Source: Clostridium ihumii AP5 (lineage in GTDB: Bacteria; Bacillota; Clostridia; Clostridiales; Clostridiaceae). Taken from it: 39,594 nucleotides of DNA. Of the stretch, positions 17,684 through 26,807 are shown piece after piece. The DNA lies in contig NZ_CCAT010000052.1 in NCBI RefSeq assembly GCF_000612845.1, forward strand, positions 1 to 39,594. The letters are read 5' to 3'. Positions within the stretch are counted from its first letter, which is position 1. Every line of letters begins with the position of its first letter. Both the position numbers and the translations under genes were made by a program. The notes below the pieces were generated by a model, which worked only from the letters and a program-made list of their open reading frames with translations, had not been told where the DNA came from and ran no database searches.

Positions 17684-19069
17684 ATGAATTCAAGAGAAAT
17701 AGAATTAGAGATAGAAAAAAATATTAAAAAATTAATTGAATTAGGTGAATTTGAAAAGGCAAATAATATATTTGAGAATTATGAAAAAATAGCACAAAAG
17801 ACAGAAAAAACATACAGCATTAAAAGCGTATTAAATATAATAAATGGTAACTTGATTTCAGCAAAGAATATTTTGAGTGAAGCACTTGAATTATATCCAT
17901 ATAGTGAAGAACTACTATTAAATAATGCATATGTAAATGACTTGCTTGATAATAAGAAAGATGCTATGGAGAATTATTGCAAAGCAAAATTATTTAATAG
18001 TGAAAGTAATGCTAAAATAACTGATTTTATTTTAGAATATAATAAGCAAAATAATGAAAGACTAAAAGTATTTCAAGGAACTATAGAAATTGCCAATCAA
18101 GTAAATACTAATACAAAAGCACTTAAAAGCTTAGGTATTGAAGCTAGTAATTTAAATTATTATCCAAGTTATTTAAGTTATAATTATGATGAATGTTTAG
18201 ATATATCAAGTTTTGACAGTATAGACAAAGCTAATGTAGCTACAAAAAATAAAGCTGCAGATATCATTTCAAAAAATATTGATGTATTTCATTTTCATTT
18301 TGGTTCTACTTTAACTTTAGATAAATCAGATTTAAAGTTGTTAAAAGAACTCAATAAAAAAATGATTATGCAATATTGGGGTTCAGAAGTTAGGATGTAT
18401 TCAAAAGCCATTAAGTTAAATCCTTATGTTAAAGTGAAAAATACTAATGAGGATTATATGGTAAAAGATATAATAAAAACATCAAAGTATATTAATAGTT
18501 GTATAGTAGATTATGAATTGGCAGAATATGTTAAAGATTATTATGAAAATGTTTATTATAATAGGGTAGCTATAGATTTAGAAAAGTATTCAGTAAGTAA
18601 TATGAATACAAATAATAAAAAACCATTAATAGTTCATGCACCTACATCTATTGAAATTAAAGGTAGTAATTATATTATTAAAGCTCTTGAAAATTTAAAG
18701 TTAAAATATGATTTTGATTTTCAATTAATTAATGGTATGCCTCACGAAGAAGCAAAAAAGATTTATGAAAAAGCAGATTTAATAATAGATCAAATTTTAA
18801 TAGGTTCTTATGGTGTTTTTGCAGTAGAAAGCATGGCAATGGGAAAACCGGTAGTGTGTTATATAAGTGATTTTATGAAGGAAAAGTATCCAAAAGATTT
18901 ACCAATAATATCAGCAAATCCAGATAATATAGAAAATAAAATAGAATATTGTTTGAGGAATATTGATTTATTAAATGAAATTGGATGTGCAGGAAGAAAA
19001 TATGTAGAAAAATATCATTCTATGGATATTGTAGCTAAAAACAATTTATCAATATATAATAAAATTTAG
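17684..19069 (+). CDS. TPR module plus GT4-like glycosyltransferase
   Basis: A 461-residue protein. The first 120 residues are the TPR module shared with the genes at 5977 and 13498 (IEKNIKKLIELGEFEKANNI, then NYEKIAQKTEKTYS). The rest resembles a GT-B glycosyltransferase: HFHFGSTLTL in the N-terminal Rossmann half, then KADLIIDQILIGSYGVFAVESMAMGKPVVCY, which is the donor-binding region with the acidic residue of the GT4 E-x7-E type region partly replaced. ATG 17684 is chosen because AGAGGT lies 6 nt upstream; the ATG at 17678 abuts that site. It follows the aminotransferase by 27 nt and precedes the acetyltransferase by 10 nt. It probably transfers the amino sugar made by its neighbours. Confidence 0.8.
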   Translation: MNSREIELEIEKNIKKLIELGEFEKANNIFENYEKIAQKTEKTYSIKSVLNIINGNLISAKNILSEALELYPYSEELLLNNAYVNDLLDNKKDAMENYCKAKLFNSESNAKITDFILEYNKQNNERLKVFQGTIEIANQVNTNTKALKSLGIEASNLNYYPSYLSYNYDECLDISSFDSIDKANVATKNKAADIISKNIDVFHFHFGSTLTLDKSDLKLLKELNKKMIMQYWGSEVRMYSKAIKLNPYVKVKNTNEDYMVKDIIKTSKYINSCIVDYELAEYVKDYYENVYYNRVAIDLEKYSVSNMNTNNKKPLIVHAPTSIEIKGSNYIIKALENLKLKYDFDFQLINGMPHEEAKKIYEKADLIIDQILIGSYGVFAVESMAMGKPVVCYISDFMKEKYPKDLPIISANPDNIENKIEYCLRNIDLLNEIGCAGRKYVEKYHSMDIVAKNNLSIYNKI

Positions 19070-19079
19070 AGGTATTTTT

Positions 19080-19622
19080 ATGAATATACATTTAAGAAAA
19101 ATGAATCATAATGATTTAGAAAAAGTTATGAATTGGAGAATGAAACCTGAAGTTACCCAATTTATGTATACAGACCCAGTATTAAATATGGAAATTCAAG
19201 AAAAGTGGTATGAACAAATAAAGAAAAAAGGGGATAAATATTGGATATTAGTTTGTGATAATGTAGATATTGGTGTAATTATTTTATTAAATATAGATAC
19301 AGAGAAAAAAATATGTGGATGGGCGCATTATATAGGTGAATTACAATATAGAGGAAAAAAAATAATGCCACTAATTGAGTATAATATCTATGATTATGTT
19401 TTTGATATATTAAACCTAGAAAAATTAACTTGTGAGTTTGTAGAGGAAAATCAAAGAGCATTTGATATACATCTAAAGTGTGGCTCAAAAGTAGAAGAAA
19501 AACTGTATGACAATGTATTGAAGAACGGAATTAAATATGATGTGGTTAGAGTAGCAATTACCAAAAATGATTGGAAAGAAATAAAAGAAAATCATCAATA
19601 TGAAAAAATTACAATAGAATAA
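19080..19622 (+). CDS. GNAT N-acetyltransferase, PseH-like
   Basis: A 180-residue GNAT-fold acetyltransferase (MNIHLRKMNHNDLEKVMNWR at the start, EKLTCEFVEENQRAFDIHLK near the end). The WR-x-PEVTQFMYTDP segment and overall length resemble PseH, which N-acetylates the 4-amino group of a UDP-amino sugar with acetyl-CoA. The gene is last in the operon with a dehydratase and an aminotransferase, so acetylation of the new amino group is the likely job. Acetylation of a ribosomal-protein or antibiotic substrate is much less likely in this context. AGAGGT precedes the ATG. Confidence 0.85.
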   Translation: MNIHLRKMNHNDLEKVMNWRMKPEVTQFMYTDPVLNMEIQEKWYEQIKKKGDKYWILVCDNVDIGVIILLNIDTEKKICGWAHYIGELQYRGKKIMPLIEYNIYDYVFDILNLEKLTCEFVEENQRAFDIHLKCGSKVEEKLYDNVLKNGIKYDVVRVAITKNDWKEIKENHQYEKITIE

Positions 19623-19641
19623 ATCTAAGTATTATATAAAG

Positions 19642-19672
19642 TAGTAGAGTATTAATAGTATTCTACTATTTT
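19642..19672 (+). terminator. Terminator of the amino-sugar operon
   Basis: An imperfect hairpin with outer stem TAGTAGA/TCTACTA and inner A/T and G-U pairs, followed by TTTT. It lies 20 nt after the acetyltransferase stop. Confidence 0.65.
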
Positions 19673-19727
19673 GCATTTAGTTAATAAGTTTAAGTTTGTT
19701 AATTTATATAAAACCATAATAAATTAG

Positions 19728-19736
19728 TGTTATAAT
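19728..19736 (+). promoter_or_regulatory. Extended -10 promoter of the ApgM-like gene
   Basis: TGTTATAAT is a full TGn extended -10 with consensus TATAAT, 49 nt before the start codon and after the preceding terminator. No good -35 is visible at 17 nt, as is common for extended -10 promoters. Confidence 0.6.
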
Positions 19737-19784
19737 CATATATGAATAGTTTACATAAGTTAAAATACACTAGGGGAGATCAAG

Positions 19785-20954
19785 ATGAAGTATGTACTTT
19801 TAATAATAGATGGAGTAAGTGATGAAGCAATAGAAGCGTTAGGTTATTGTACACCACTAGAAAAAGCAGTTATGCCTAATATTGATTATGTAGCACATAA
19901 TGGGCATGTAGGAAGAATTGATACTGCATTTAAGGGGTATCCTGTTGAAAGTATGGTTTGTATAATGGGACTTTTGGGATATGATGCGAGAAAGTATTAT
20001 CCTTGTGGTAGGGCATCAGTTGAAGCAATAGCTCAGGGGATAGATATAGGAAAAGATGATTTAGCTTTTAGATGTAATATAATAACTACAGATAAAGAAA
20101 AGAAATATATAAATGATTTTACTGCAAATCTTATTAGTGATAGTGAGGCTAAGAAGTTTATATCAGACATTAAATTGCCAAGAAAAGATATAGAAATATA
20201 TCATGGGCAAAGTTATAGAAATATATTAGTTGTTAGAAATTCGGAAGTTAAAGCGGATGACATAAAGTGTTATGCACCACATATGCATATTGGGGAAGAT
20301 ATAAATAAATTAAGTATATCTTCTAATAATAACCCAGAAATGGCTAAGATGTTAAATGATTTTATAACGAGTACATATAATTTAAAAAACAATGAAATGT
20401 TGTGGCTTTGGAGTCCATCAAGAAAGATAGCGATACCTAAGTTTAAAGATATGACAGGGCTTAGTGGAGCAGTAGTTTGTGGAATGGATTTTTTAAGAGG
20501 AATAGCAATAGCAGCAGATATGGATTATGAAGTTATAGATGGTACAAATGGATATATAGATACAGATTATTCAGCAAAGGCCAATTGTGCCATAAAATAT
20601 ATAGAAAATCATGATTTTATATTAGTGCATGTAAATGCAACTGATGAAGAAGCACATCAACACAATTATAATGGTAAGATTAAAGCAATAGAAAATGTAG
20701 ATAAATTAGTTCTAGGTCCAATACTTAAGGAATTAAAAAATAAATACAAAGATGAATATAGAATTGCAATTTGCGGGGATCATATGACAAGATGTAGAGA
20801 TGGAAAGCATGTAGGAGAACCAGTGCCATTTGCAATTCATGGAAGTAAAATACATATAAAATCCAATGAAGGATTTAATGAAAAAAGTGTAGAGAAATAT
20901 ACCCCAATAAAATCTACAGATTTTATATCAACATTTTTCAATAAAAATAAATAA
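19785..20954 (+). CDS. Cofactor-independent phosphoglycerate mutase-like protein (ApgM / proposed homoserine kinase group)
   Basis: A 389-residue metalloenzyme of the alkaline-phosphatase superfamily, close to the archaeal-type ApgM. D9-G10 is the first metal ligand region, S56 in GYPVESMVCIMGLLGYD is the candidate phospho-acceptor, and DEEAHQHNY and CGDHMTRCRDGKH hold the later metal ligands. YYPCGRASVEAIAQGIDIG matches the ApgM core. The usual bacterial DYSAGHI-like segment reads NDFTANLI here. Members interconvert 2- and 3-phosphoglycerate. One subgroup has been proposed as a homoserine kinase, so I leave the symbol empty. It has its own promoter and terminator and its link to glycosylation is positional only. 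GGGGAG lies before the ATG. Confidence 0.8.
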   Translation: MKYVLLIIDGVSDEAIEALGYCTPLEKAVMPNIDYVAHNGHVGRIDTAFKGYPVESMVCIMGLLGYDARKYYPCGRASVEAIAQGIDIGKDDLAFRCNIITTDKEKKYINDFTANLISDSEAKKFISDIKLPRKDIEIYHGQSYRNILVVRNSEVKADDIKCYAPHMHIGEDINKLSISSNNNPEMAKMLNDFITSTYNLKNNEMLWLWSPSRKIAIPKFKDMTGLSGAVVCGMDFLRGIAIAADMDYEVIDGTNGYIDTDYSAKANCAIKYIENHDFILVHVNATDEEAHQHNYNGKIKAIENVDKLVLGPILKELKNKYKDEYRIAICGDHMTRCRDGKHVGEPVPFAIHGSKIHIKSNEGFNEKSVEKYTPIKSTDFISTFFNKNK

Positions 20955-20964
20955 GAAATATATT

Positions 20965-20993
20965 GAAGATGCTAGAAAAGCATCTTCTTTTTT
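20965..20993 (+). terminator. Intrinsic terminator after the ApgM-like gene
   Basis: A 9-bp stem (GAAGATGCT with AGCATCTTC) with a 5-nt loop and a run of T, 10 nt after the stop codon. Confidence 0.92.
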
Positions 20994-21019
20994 GTATTTA
21001 AAGTTATGAATCCAAATCC

Positions 21020-21175
21020 AAGACCGCCAAGATTGAAATCTCAGCTACGAAGGAAAAGAAAAAATTTGTCCCAATCTTTGTAGGTTAGGTTTTAACCTTG
21101 CTATTACACGATGTTATTTTGAATATTGAAGCCATATTAAAGACCGCCAAGACTAAAGTCTCAGCTACGAAGGGG
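21020..21175 (+). repeat. Family A repeat, one full 120-bp unit plus one core
   Basis: AGACCGCCAAG starts at 21021 and again at 21141, giving a 120-bp period. Each core has a 5-bp inverted repeat (AGATT-GA-AATCT, then AGACT-AA-AGTCT) followed by CAGCTACGAAGG. The full unit also holds the second-half motif AGGTTTTAACCTTGCTATTA. Confidence 0.85.
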
Positions 21176-21527
21176 AAAAAGGTAATGTGCCATATATTTA
21201 TTAAAATTTTTTATGTAGGGTGGAATTCATTCCAGCCATTAGATGTACCAATAAAAATATTATGAATGAAATGAATAATAGCATCAATAACTGTCAAATG
21301 TCCATTGTCAACTGTCAATTGGTAAAGTAGGCGAGGGTTGAAATCTTAGATATGTGTGGAAAAGAATAAAAATTTATTTTCATAAGTAACAAAGTTGGGA
21401 TTTTAACAATATATTAAATAGAGTGGGGATATAGGAGTACAAGTGGAAAAATAAAGTTATTCTTGTTTAAGTTAAGAAGGTGCAACTCAAAGTAGAGTGC
21501 AAAAATTAACAATTAACAATGAAGGAT

Positions 21528-21550
21528 AAAACTGAAGTATCAGTTTTTTT
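21528..21550 (+). terminator. Small terminator-like hairpin inside the repeat region
   Basis: AAAACTGA and TCAGTTTT form an 8-bp stem with AGTA loop, then a T-run. No gene precedes it closely, so it may be a remnant or end an unannotated transcript. Confidence 0.6.
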
Positions 21551-21563
21551 AATTCATTTTTAT

Positions 21564-21666
21564 AATGCTTTGTAAAGTAAATTAGTTGAAAACAATATAA
21601 AAACGTAGTTTTTAGGTATTTCTATTTTTAGATATTAGAAACGAAGTGAGTAATATTAACCATAAT
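21564..21666 (-). repeat. Family B repeat, inverted copy
   Basis: Its reverse complement aligns with 31368-31485 and 36230-36317 and contains the shared 20-mer TAATATCTAAAAATAGAAAT, preceded by ACTCACTTCGTT and followed by ACCTAAAAACTACG. Confidence 0.85.
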
Positions 21667-21681
21667 TGTCAATTGATAAAT

Positions 21682-21780
21682 TAGGCAAGATTTTAACCTT
21701 CCTGTTACACGATATTATTTTTAATCTTGTAGCCGTATCAAAGCCGCCAAGACTGAAGTCTCAGCTACAAATGGAGAAAG
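21682..21780 (+). repeat. Family A repeat, diverged copy
   Basis: It has a second-half motif (AAGATTTTAACCTTCCTGTT, then TACACGATATTATTTT), then the core GCCGCCAAGACTGAAGTCTC at 21743. The inverted repeat AGACT-GA-AGTCT is intact, although AGAC is reduced to AG at the core start. Confidence 0.8.
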
Positions 21781-21849
21781 AGGTTTTAATAAAAAATCCA
21801 TTAAAGATATTGTGAATGAAATGAACAATATCATCAATCACTGTTAATT

Positions 21850-21933
21850 GGTTCCAAACATGATAATAGAATAAACTGTAGGCTTAATAATATCATTTGA
21901 GAAGGCTATTATTTAAAATTTTAGCTTGGAACC
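21850..21933 (-). repeat. Family C MITE-like element, 84 bp
   Basis: Bounded by GGTTCCAA (21850-21857) and TTGGAACC (21926-21933), perfect 8-bp terminal inverted repeats. Its reverse complement aligns along its length with 31271-31356, including an identical central TCAAATGATATTATTAAGC. It encodes nothing. Confidence 0.8.
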
Positions 21934-22045
21934 TTATAAACATAAGATTAAATAAAAGTATGAAAGTATACATATACAATATAAGTATATAAGAAAATAT
22001 TTCAGAATTTTATTATGAAACTCTATAGATATGGAGGAGAAAAAG

Positions 22046-23017
22046 ATGAAGGTTGGAGTAATTGGAGTAGGTAAAATGGGGGCAAATCATATTAAGAGTT
22101 TTTGCAATATAAAAAATGCAACATTAGTAGGATGCTGTGATGTTGATAAAGATAGAGTAAATGAAATTTCAACATTATATAATATTAAAGGTTATTATAA
22201 TTATAGAGATATGATTAATGACATAGATGCTGTTATAATTGCTACACAAACTATTTATCATTATGAGATAGCAAAATTTTTTATGGAAAATGGAAAACAT
22301 GTTTTGGTGGAAAAGCCTATTACATTTAAATATGATGAAGCAGAAAAACTTATAGAGATAGCTAAAGAAAATAATGTAAAATTTACAGTTGGACATGTTG
22401 AAAGATTTAATCCTGTTATAGATGTTTTAAAGAATATATTTAATAGTAATGAAACAATTGCTATGAGTGTTAAAAGAATGAGTCCTGTAGATAATAGGGT
22501 ACAAGATATAGATGTAGTTTTAGATTTAATGATTCATGATATAGATGCTATTTTATACATCATGGATGGTAAAAAAATTAATAACATTGAAGCTATAGGA
22601 AGAAGTGTAAAAAAAGAATCAATTGAACAAAAAAACTGTGATTATGCAGTGGCATATATTTATTTCAATAATGGAGTTATAGTAGATTTAACAGCTAGTA
22701 GAGTTACTGAAAAGAAAATTAGAAATTTATATATTAATAGTGTAGATAAGTTTATTGAAGTTAATTATATGGATAAGAGTATAACTATTTTTAGTCAATT
22801 AGAAAGAAATCTAGAGGATAAAATAGGATATAAAAATGAGTTTATAACTAAAGAGGCATTTATAATTAATAAAGATGCATTAATTGAACAAAATCAAAAT
22901 TTTGTGGATTCAATAGTTAGAAATGTACCATTAAAAGTTAAGGCTGAAGAAGCATTGATTGATTTAAAAGTTGTTAATATTATACGTGAAAAAATATATA
23001 ATAAAAAATTTATATAA
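22046..23017 (+). CDS. Gfo/Idh/MocA family NAD(P)-dependent sugar dehydrogenase
   Basis: A 323-residue oxidoreductase. The dinucleotide site is MKVGVIGVGKMGANHIKSF at the N-terminus, VLVEKPITFKYDEAEKLIEI carries the EKP motif, and VGHVERFNPV and IHDIDAILY belong to the substrate domain. Relatives such as WlbA oxidise C3 of UDP-N-acetylglucosamine(uronic acid), and the hexapeptide acyltransferase 19 nt downstream is the usual partner in that pathway. The aminotransferase needed between them is not adjacent; the DegT gene at 16565 could supply it. ATG 22046 is chosen because GGAGGAG lies 6 nt upstream; the ATG at 22031 overlaps that site. Confidence 0.88.
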   Translation: MKVGVIGVGKMGANHIKSFCNIKNATLVGCCDVDKDRVNEISTLYNIKGYYNYRDMINDIDAVIIATQTIYHYEIAKFFMENGKHVLVEKPITFKYDEAEKLIEIAKENNVKFTVGHVERFNPVIDVLKNIFNSNETIAMSVKRMSPVDNRVQDIDVVLDLMIHDIDAILYIMDGKKINNIEAIGRSVKKESIEQKNCDYAVAYIYFNNGVIVDLTASRVTEKKIRNLYINSVDKFIEVNYMDKSITIFSQLERNLEDKIGYKNEFITKEAFIINKDALIEQNQNFVDSIVRNVPLKVKAEEALIDLKVVNIIREKIYNKKFI

Positions 23018-23035
23018 ATTGGGATGTGATATATT

Positions 23036-23599
23036 ATGAATTACTTTAAACATCCAAGTGCAGAAGTAAATGAAAAAGCAATTATAAAAAATAATACAAA
23101 GATTTGGAACAATTCTCAAGTTAGAGAGAATGTATTAATAGGAGAAAATTGTATAATAGGTACAAATGTATATATAGATTTTGATGTAGTTATAGGAAAC
23201 AATGTTAAGGTTCAAAATGGAGTTAATGTATACCATGGTGTAGAGATTGAAGATGATGTATTTGTTGGGCCAAGTGTTACATTTACAAATGATATGTATC
23301 CAAGGGCTTTTAATAATGACTGGGAAGTTTTTAAAACATTAGTTAAAAGAGGGGCATCAATAGGTGCAAATTCAACAGTGGTTTGTGGAATTATTATAGG
23401 AGAATTTGCAATGATAGGGGCAGGGAGTGTGGTGACTGAAAATGTAAATCCATATGAATTAGTTGTTGGAAATCCTGCTGAAAGAATTGGTTATGTATGT
23501 AAATGTGGTAACAAATTAAATAAAAATTTAGAATGTGAAGTTTGTAATAGAAAATATGAAATTTCTAAAGAAGAAAAGGTCATAGAAGTTAATAAATAA
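23036..23599 (+). CDS. Left-handed beta-helix N-acyltransferase (WbpD/WlbB-like)
   Basis: A 187-residue hexapeptide-repeat acyltransferase. Imperfect [LIV]-G-x4 repeats run from about 25 to 145 ([42 protein letters not shown]), and [19 protein letters not shown] is the typical acetyl-CoA end of the helix. The C-terminus has a small four-cysteine motif ([20 protein letters not shown]) seen in WlbB-type members, probably a zinc knuckle. It likely acetylates a 3-amino sugar made after the upstream dehydrogenase. The two genes are 18 nt apart and co-transcribed. Formylation or another acyl group is possible. Confidence 0.87.
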   Translation: MNYFKHPSAEVNEKAIIKNNTKIWNNSQVRENVLIGENCIIGTNVYIDFDVVIGNNVKVQNGVNVYHGVEIEDDVFVGPSVTFTNDMYPRAFNNDWEVFKTLVKRGASIGANSTVVCGIIIGEFAMIGAGSVVTENVNPYELVVGNPAERIGYVCKCGNKLNKNLECEVCNRKYEISKEEKVIEVNK

Positions 23600-23610
23600 A
23601 TATCATAAGA

Positions 23611-23648
23611 ATTTTAAAATAAGAAACTATAGTTCATTATTTTAAAAT
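23611..23648. terminator. Long imperfect palindrome after the acyltransferase
   Basis: ATTTTAAAATAA and TTATTTTAAAAT form a 12-bp perfect stem, and the loop contains the palindrome AACTATAGTT. The T-rich right arm could act as terminator. It also lies directly upstream of the YjfB-like gene. Confidence 0.5.
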
Positions 23649-23707
23649 TATCTCGATAATGTAGTATAGAAGTAAAATTCTAAATTAAATGAAAGCGAGG
23701 AATTTTT

Positions 23708-23887
23708 ATGGATATAGGAGCATTATCTATGGGAATGAGCAATGCATCATTATCAAGTGCAGTTAGTTTAGCAGTTACAAAACTTCAGATGAATTCAAAT
23801 GATCAAATAGCTGCTGGATTAACAGAAATGATGGGAGAAATGGCAGTTGATCCGAACGTAGGTTCAAAGCTTGATGTTCAAGCATAA
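23708..23887 (+). CDS. YjfB-like putative motility protein, 59 residues
   Basis: A short gene: ATG at 23708, AGCGAGG 8-14 nt upstream, TAA at 23885. The protein begins MDIGALSMGMSNASLSSAVS and continues with VTKLQMNSNDQIAAGLTEMM; it has the length and pattern of the YjfB family of small proteins found beside motility genes in Firmicutes. The biochemical role of the family is unknown. A sigma-28-like -10 (CTCGATAA at 23652) lies upstream but without a TAAA at the proper distance. A terminator follows at 23922. Its position at the head of the chemoreceptor array fits a motility link. Confidence 0.8.
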   Translation: MDIGALSMGMSNASLSSAVSLAVTKLQMNSNDQIAAGLTEMMGEMAVDPNVGSKLDVQA

Positions 23888-23921
23888 AGAATTACAAAAT
23901 TTATAGATATAAAAGAGTTAG

Positions 23922-23957
23922 CTTAATTAAGTTAATTCTTTTTTTATTTTATAGGGA
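23922..23957 (+). terminator. Terminator after the YjfB-like gene
   Basis: AAAGAGTTAGCTTA pairs with TAAGTTAATTCTTT through two G-U pairs, with a long T-run after it. The rest of the gap to the first chemoreceptor (23958-24311) is A/T-rich and I see no convincing promoter. Confidence 0.8.
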
Positions 23958-24311
23958 AACAAGTTGAAAAATACAATTATGGTTATTTGATATTTGAATA
24001 ATTTCATTTTACAACTTATATTCATATAATATTTAGATATTTATTTACAAGAAAGAAAAATGTAGAATATTGTTGTAAAAGAATTTTTTTACATTAAAAT
24101 CAACCGTTCTATTGATAAAGTATGAAATATGAAGTAAAATATTAACGAAAAATTAACTCGGAATGAAAAAAGTGTAAAATAATGAGTTTTAATTCATATA
24201 AAATTAATTAAATTCAACTATATAAAGAAAGTAAATATGTCTATTTATGGTTGAGTTGAAAATTTAGCAGTAACTTATAAACAAATGAAAATTAATTTAA
24301 AGGAGAATAGA

Positions 24312-26339
24312 ATGAAAGATAAAAAAAGGAACGGTAAGTTTAAAAGTGTAAAGACAAATATGACTATAGAGTCTGTTGGAGCAGTTATTATAATTTTACT
24401 TTCTGTAATTATTTCAGTAAATATTGTAGCTGTAAATATTATAACTAATATGACAAAACAAAACATGAAAACTATGACATCACAAGCATCACAAATTATT
24501 GGTAAAGGAAATCAAATAAACACCCAGTTAGTAAAAATATTAAGTAGTGGAAATGAAATAAAAAATAAAGAAATTGATAATACAAAAAAGTTATCGATAC
24601 TTGAAGAATTTAAAAAGAACAATGATATATTATATGTTTCAATAACAGATAAAGATGGAAATGTATATATAAATGATAAGATAGACTTTGGTAATGTAAG
24701 TAATGAAGAATTCTTCAAAGAATGCATTAAAGGAAATAGTTATACTGAAACTAAAAGATATAGCAAAGAATTAGGAAAACATGTGTTGACATACAATGAG
24801 CCGATAAGGAATGGAAATGAAATTATAGGAATATTAACTGTAGCTAGAGATGCAAAAAAATTATCAGAAGAAATTAGCAACATAAATTTAGGAAAAAATG
24901 GCGGAGTTTATGTTATAGATAAAAATGGAAATACTATTTTAAGTAATGTATTTGAAGATATAGAGAATGAAGAGAATATAATTGAATTAGCGAAAGAAGA
25001 AAGTGCAGTAGTGCCTGTAGCAGATATGCATAGAAATGGAATAGCAGGAGAAAGCGGTGTAGGGGAATATAGTGCAAATAAAAGTACTAAGTTTTTAGCA
25101 TATACACCTATAGCAGGAACAGATGGATGGGTTACATGTATTTGGCTTAAAAAATATGAAGTTCTAAGTGCTTTAACTGAGCTTCAAAAAGTATTTATAG
25201 TAATAACTTTAATAGCTATTATGATTTCTATTTGTACAAGTCTTAGAATGGGAAGAAGGTTTGGAAAATACTTAGATAAAATAAAAGGTGCTATTGAAAC
25301 TATGGAAAGTGGAGACTTTACCATGACTTTAGATGAAAAGGATATAAAACTTCAAAATGAAGTAGGAGATATATATAGGTCAATAAGAAATAGCAAAGAT
25401 TCTATAAGTGAAATAATAAGAGCTGTAAGAGATAATTCAGAAACTATAAATGAGCAATCAGAAATATTAAAGGTAACATCGGTTGAGATGTTAGAAGGAT
25501 CACAAAATATTGCAACAGCAATAGGTGAAGCTGCCAAGGGAAATGATGAACAAAGTGAAGAGATGACTAATATAAATATAACAAATAAAATGTTCGATGA
25601 AAAAATAACCTATATGTCTGAATATGTTTCAGAGTTAAGCAATACAGCTGAAGAAGTCGGTAGTGAAGTAGAAAAAAGTAACAAGGACATGGAAAAATTA
25701 ATTACTTCAGTGAATGAATTTAGTGAAACATTTAGTGAATTTGTAGAAGTTATTACAAGTGTAGATAAGAAAATTAATTCTGTTAATGATATAACAACAG
25801 TAATAAATAGTATAGCTGAACAAACAAATCTACTTGCATTAAATGCAGCAATAGAAGCAGCAAGAGCTGGAGATGCAGGAAAGGGATTTTCAGTAGTTGC
25901 AGATGAAATAAGAAAGCTTGCTGAACAAAGTAAGGAATCTGCTATAGAAATAACAAAAGTCATAGAAGATGTATTATGTGAAAGTAGCAACATGTACAAT
26001 AGCACAAAAAATATGAGTGACGAAATGAAATGTCAAAAAGATAATATTGAAAAAACAATTAAATCATTTAAAAATATGGAAGATTTTATACAAGATATTA
26101 TACCTAAAATGGGAATAATGAGTGAGAATTCTAATGAAATAAAGACAGAAAGTCAATCAATAGCTAATAAGTTAGAAAATTGTACAGCTATATCAGAGGA
26201 AATGTCAGCAACAACAGAAGAGATATTAGCTTCAACAGAAGAATTAAATTCATCAAATGAAGAAGTTGCAAATACTGCAATAAAATTATTAGATTTAACT
26301 AAAGAATTAAAAGAAAAAGTTGAGATATTTAAAATTTAA
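24312..26339 (+). CDS. Methyl-accepting chemotaxis protein 1
   Basis: A 675-residue transmembrane chemoreceptor that passes ligand signals to CheW/CheA. A short basic cytoplasmic tail precedes TM1 (about 17-40, [20 protein letters not shown]). The outside sensor has dCache-like features ([16 protein letters not shown] and [10 protein letters not shown] near its end). TM2 ([14 protein letters not shown]), HAMP and the signalling coiled coil follow, with the invariant hairpin tip around residues 500-545 ([20 protein letters not shown]). The amino-acid-binding RxWY motif of some dCache receptors is absent, so the ligand is unknown. ATG 24312 has AGGAG at 24301-24305; the ATG at 24285 lacks a site. 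No C-terminal CheR-tethering NWETF tail. Confidence 0.94.
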   Translation: MKDKKRNGKFKSVKTNMTIESVGAVIIILLSVIISVNIVAVNIITNMTKQNMKTMTSQASQIIGKGNQINTQLVKILSSGNEIKNKEIDNTKKLSILEEFKKNNDILYVSITDKDGNVYINDKIDFGNVSNEEFFKECIKGNSYTETKRYSKELGKHVLTYNEPIRNGNEIIGILTVARDAKKLSEEISNINLGKNGGVYVIDKNGNTILSNVFEDIENEENIIELAKEESAVVPVADMHRNGIAGESGVGEYSANKSTKFLAYTPIAGTDGWVTCIWLKKYEVLSALTELQKVFIVITLIAIMISICTSLRMGRRFGKYLDKIKGAIETMESGDFTMTLDEKDIKLQNEVGDIYRSIRNSKDSISEIIRAVRDNSETINEQSEILKVTSVEMLEGSQNIATAIGEAAKGNDEQSEEMTNINITNKMFDEKITYMSEYVSELSNTAEEVGSEVEKSNKDMEKLITSVNEFSETFSEFVEVITSVDKKINSVNDITTVINSIAEQTNLLALNAAIEAARAGDAGKGFSVVADEIRKLAEQSKESAIEITKVIEDVLCESSNMYNSTKNMSDEMKCQKDNIEKTIKSFKNMEDFIQDIIPKMGIMSENSNEIKTESQSIANKLENCTAISEEMSATTEEILASTEELNSSNEEVANTAIKLLDLTKELKEKVEIFKI

Positions 26340-26353
26340 TTAATAAATATATG

Positions 26354-26384
26354 AAGGTATAGTATGTAAGTGCTATACCTTTTA
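26354..26384 (+). terminator. Terminator after chemoreceptor 1
   Basis: A 9-bp stem (AAGGTATAG with CTATACCTT) and TTTT tail, 15 nt after the stop. The following gap 26385-26807 is A/T-rich; it contains a second copy of ATGAAAATTAATTTAAA (near 26440, as before chemoreceptor 1) and a 9-codon frame from 26652 behind AGGAG, but no gene I would call. Confidence 0.85.
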
Positions 26385-26807
26385 ATTTTTAGAGGACCAA
26401 TTCATTGATAAAGTAAAAAATTTATTTTAAAAAATATAAATGAAAATTAATTTAAAAAAGGTCATAAATACATACTTTTAAGAAAAATAGAATAAAAATA
26501 AAATTTTATTAAATTTACAATATAATACTAAAACAATTTATGATAAAATAATTATAAAATCAACAAACTTCCAATAAATATTTAAAATGAAGAATAAAAG
26601 GCAGAAAATGAAGAAAAATGTCGAAATGGGAAAAACAATAAGGAGTATGTCATGAAAGATTATTTTGGGGACAAAATATAAATTTAAACTTATTAAGGGT
26701 AAAATTTAAAAGATATTAGTAGTTTTTTAAATAAAGTTATTTTAAGTTATATAAGTTTATTTTTAGGGGGTGCCTCATATAAAAGCTATGAAATAGGGGT
26801 GGTATAA

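Larger units (their letters stand above)
20994..22045. other. Gene-free repeat mosaic, about 1 kb
   Basis: No plausible gene on either strand. The stretch carries family A units at 21020-21175 and 21682-21780, a family B copy in reverse at 21564-21666, a family C copy in reverse at 21850-21933, degenerate A fragments (for example GTAGGCGAGG at 21328), and a repeated segment GAATGAAATGAA near 21262 and 21815. Short TGTCAATTG-type and TTAACAATTAACAAT words also recur. It separates the amino-sugar operon from the next gene pair and looks like a hotspot for repeat insertion and rearrangement. Confidence 0.8.

Noticed and set aside
21221-21234. TGGAATTCATTCCA hairpin as an operator
   Set aside because: It is a short inverted repeat in a gene-free repeat region with no promoter or gene close by, so a regulatory role cannot be supported.
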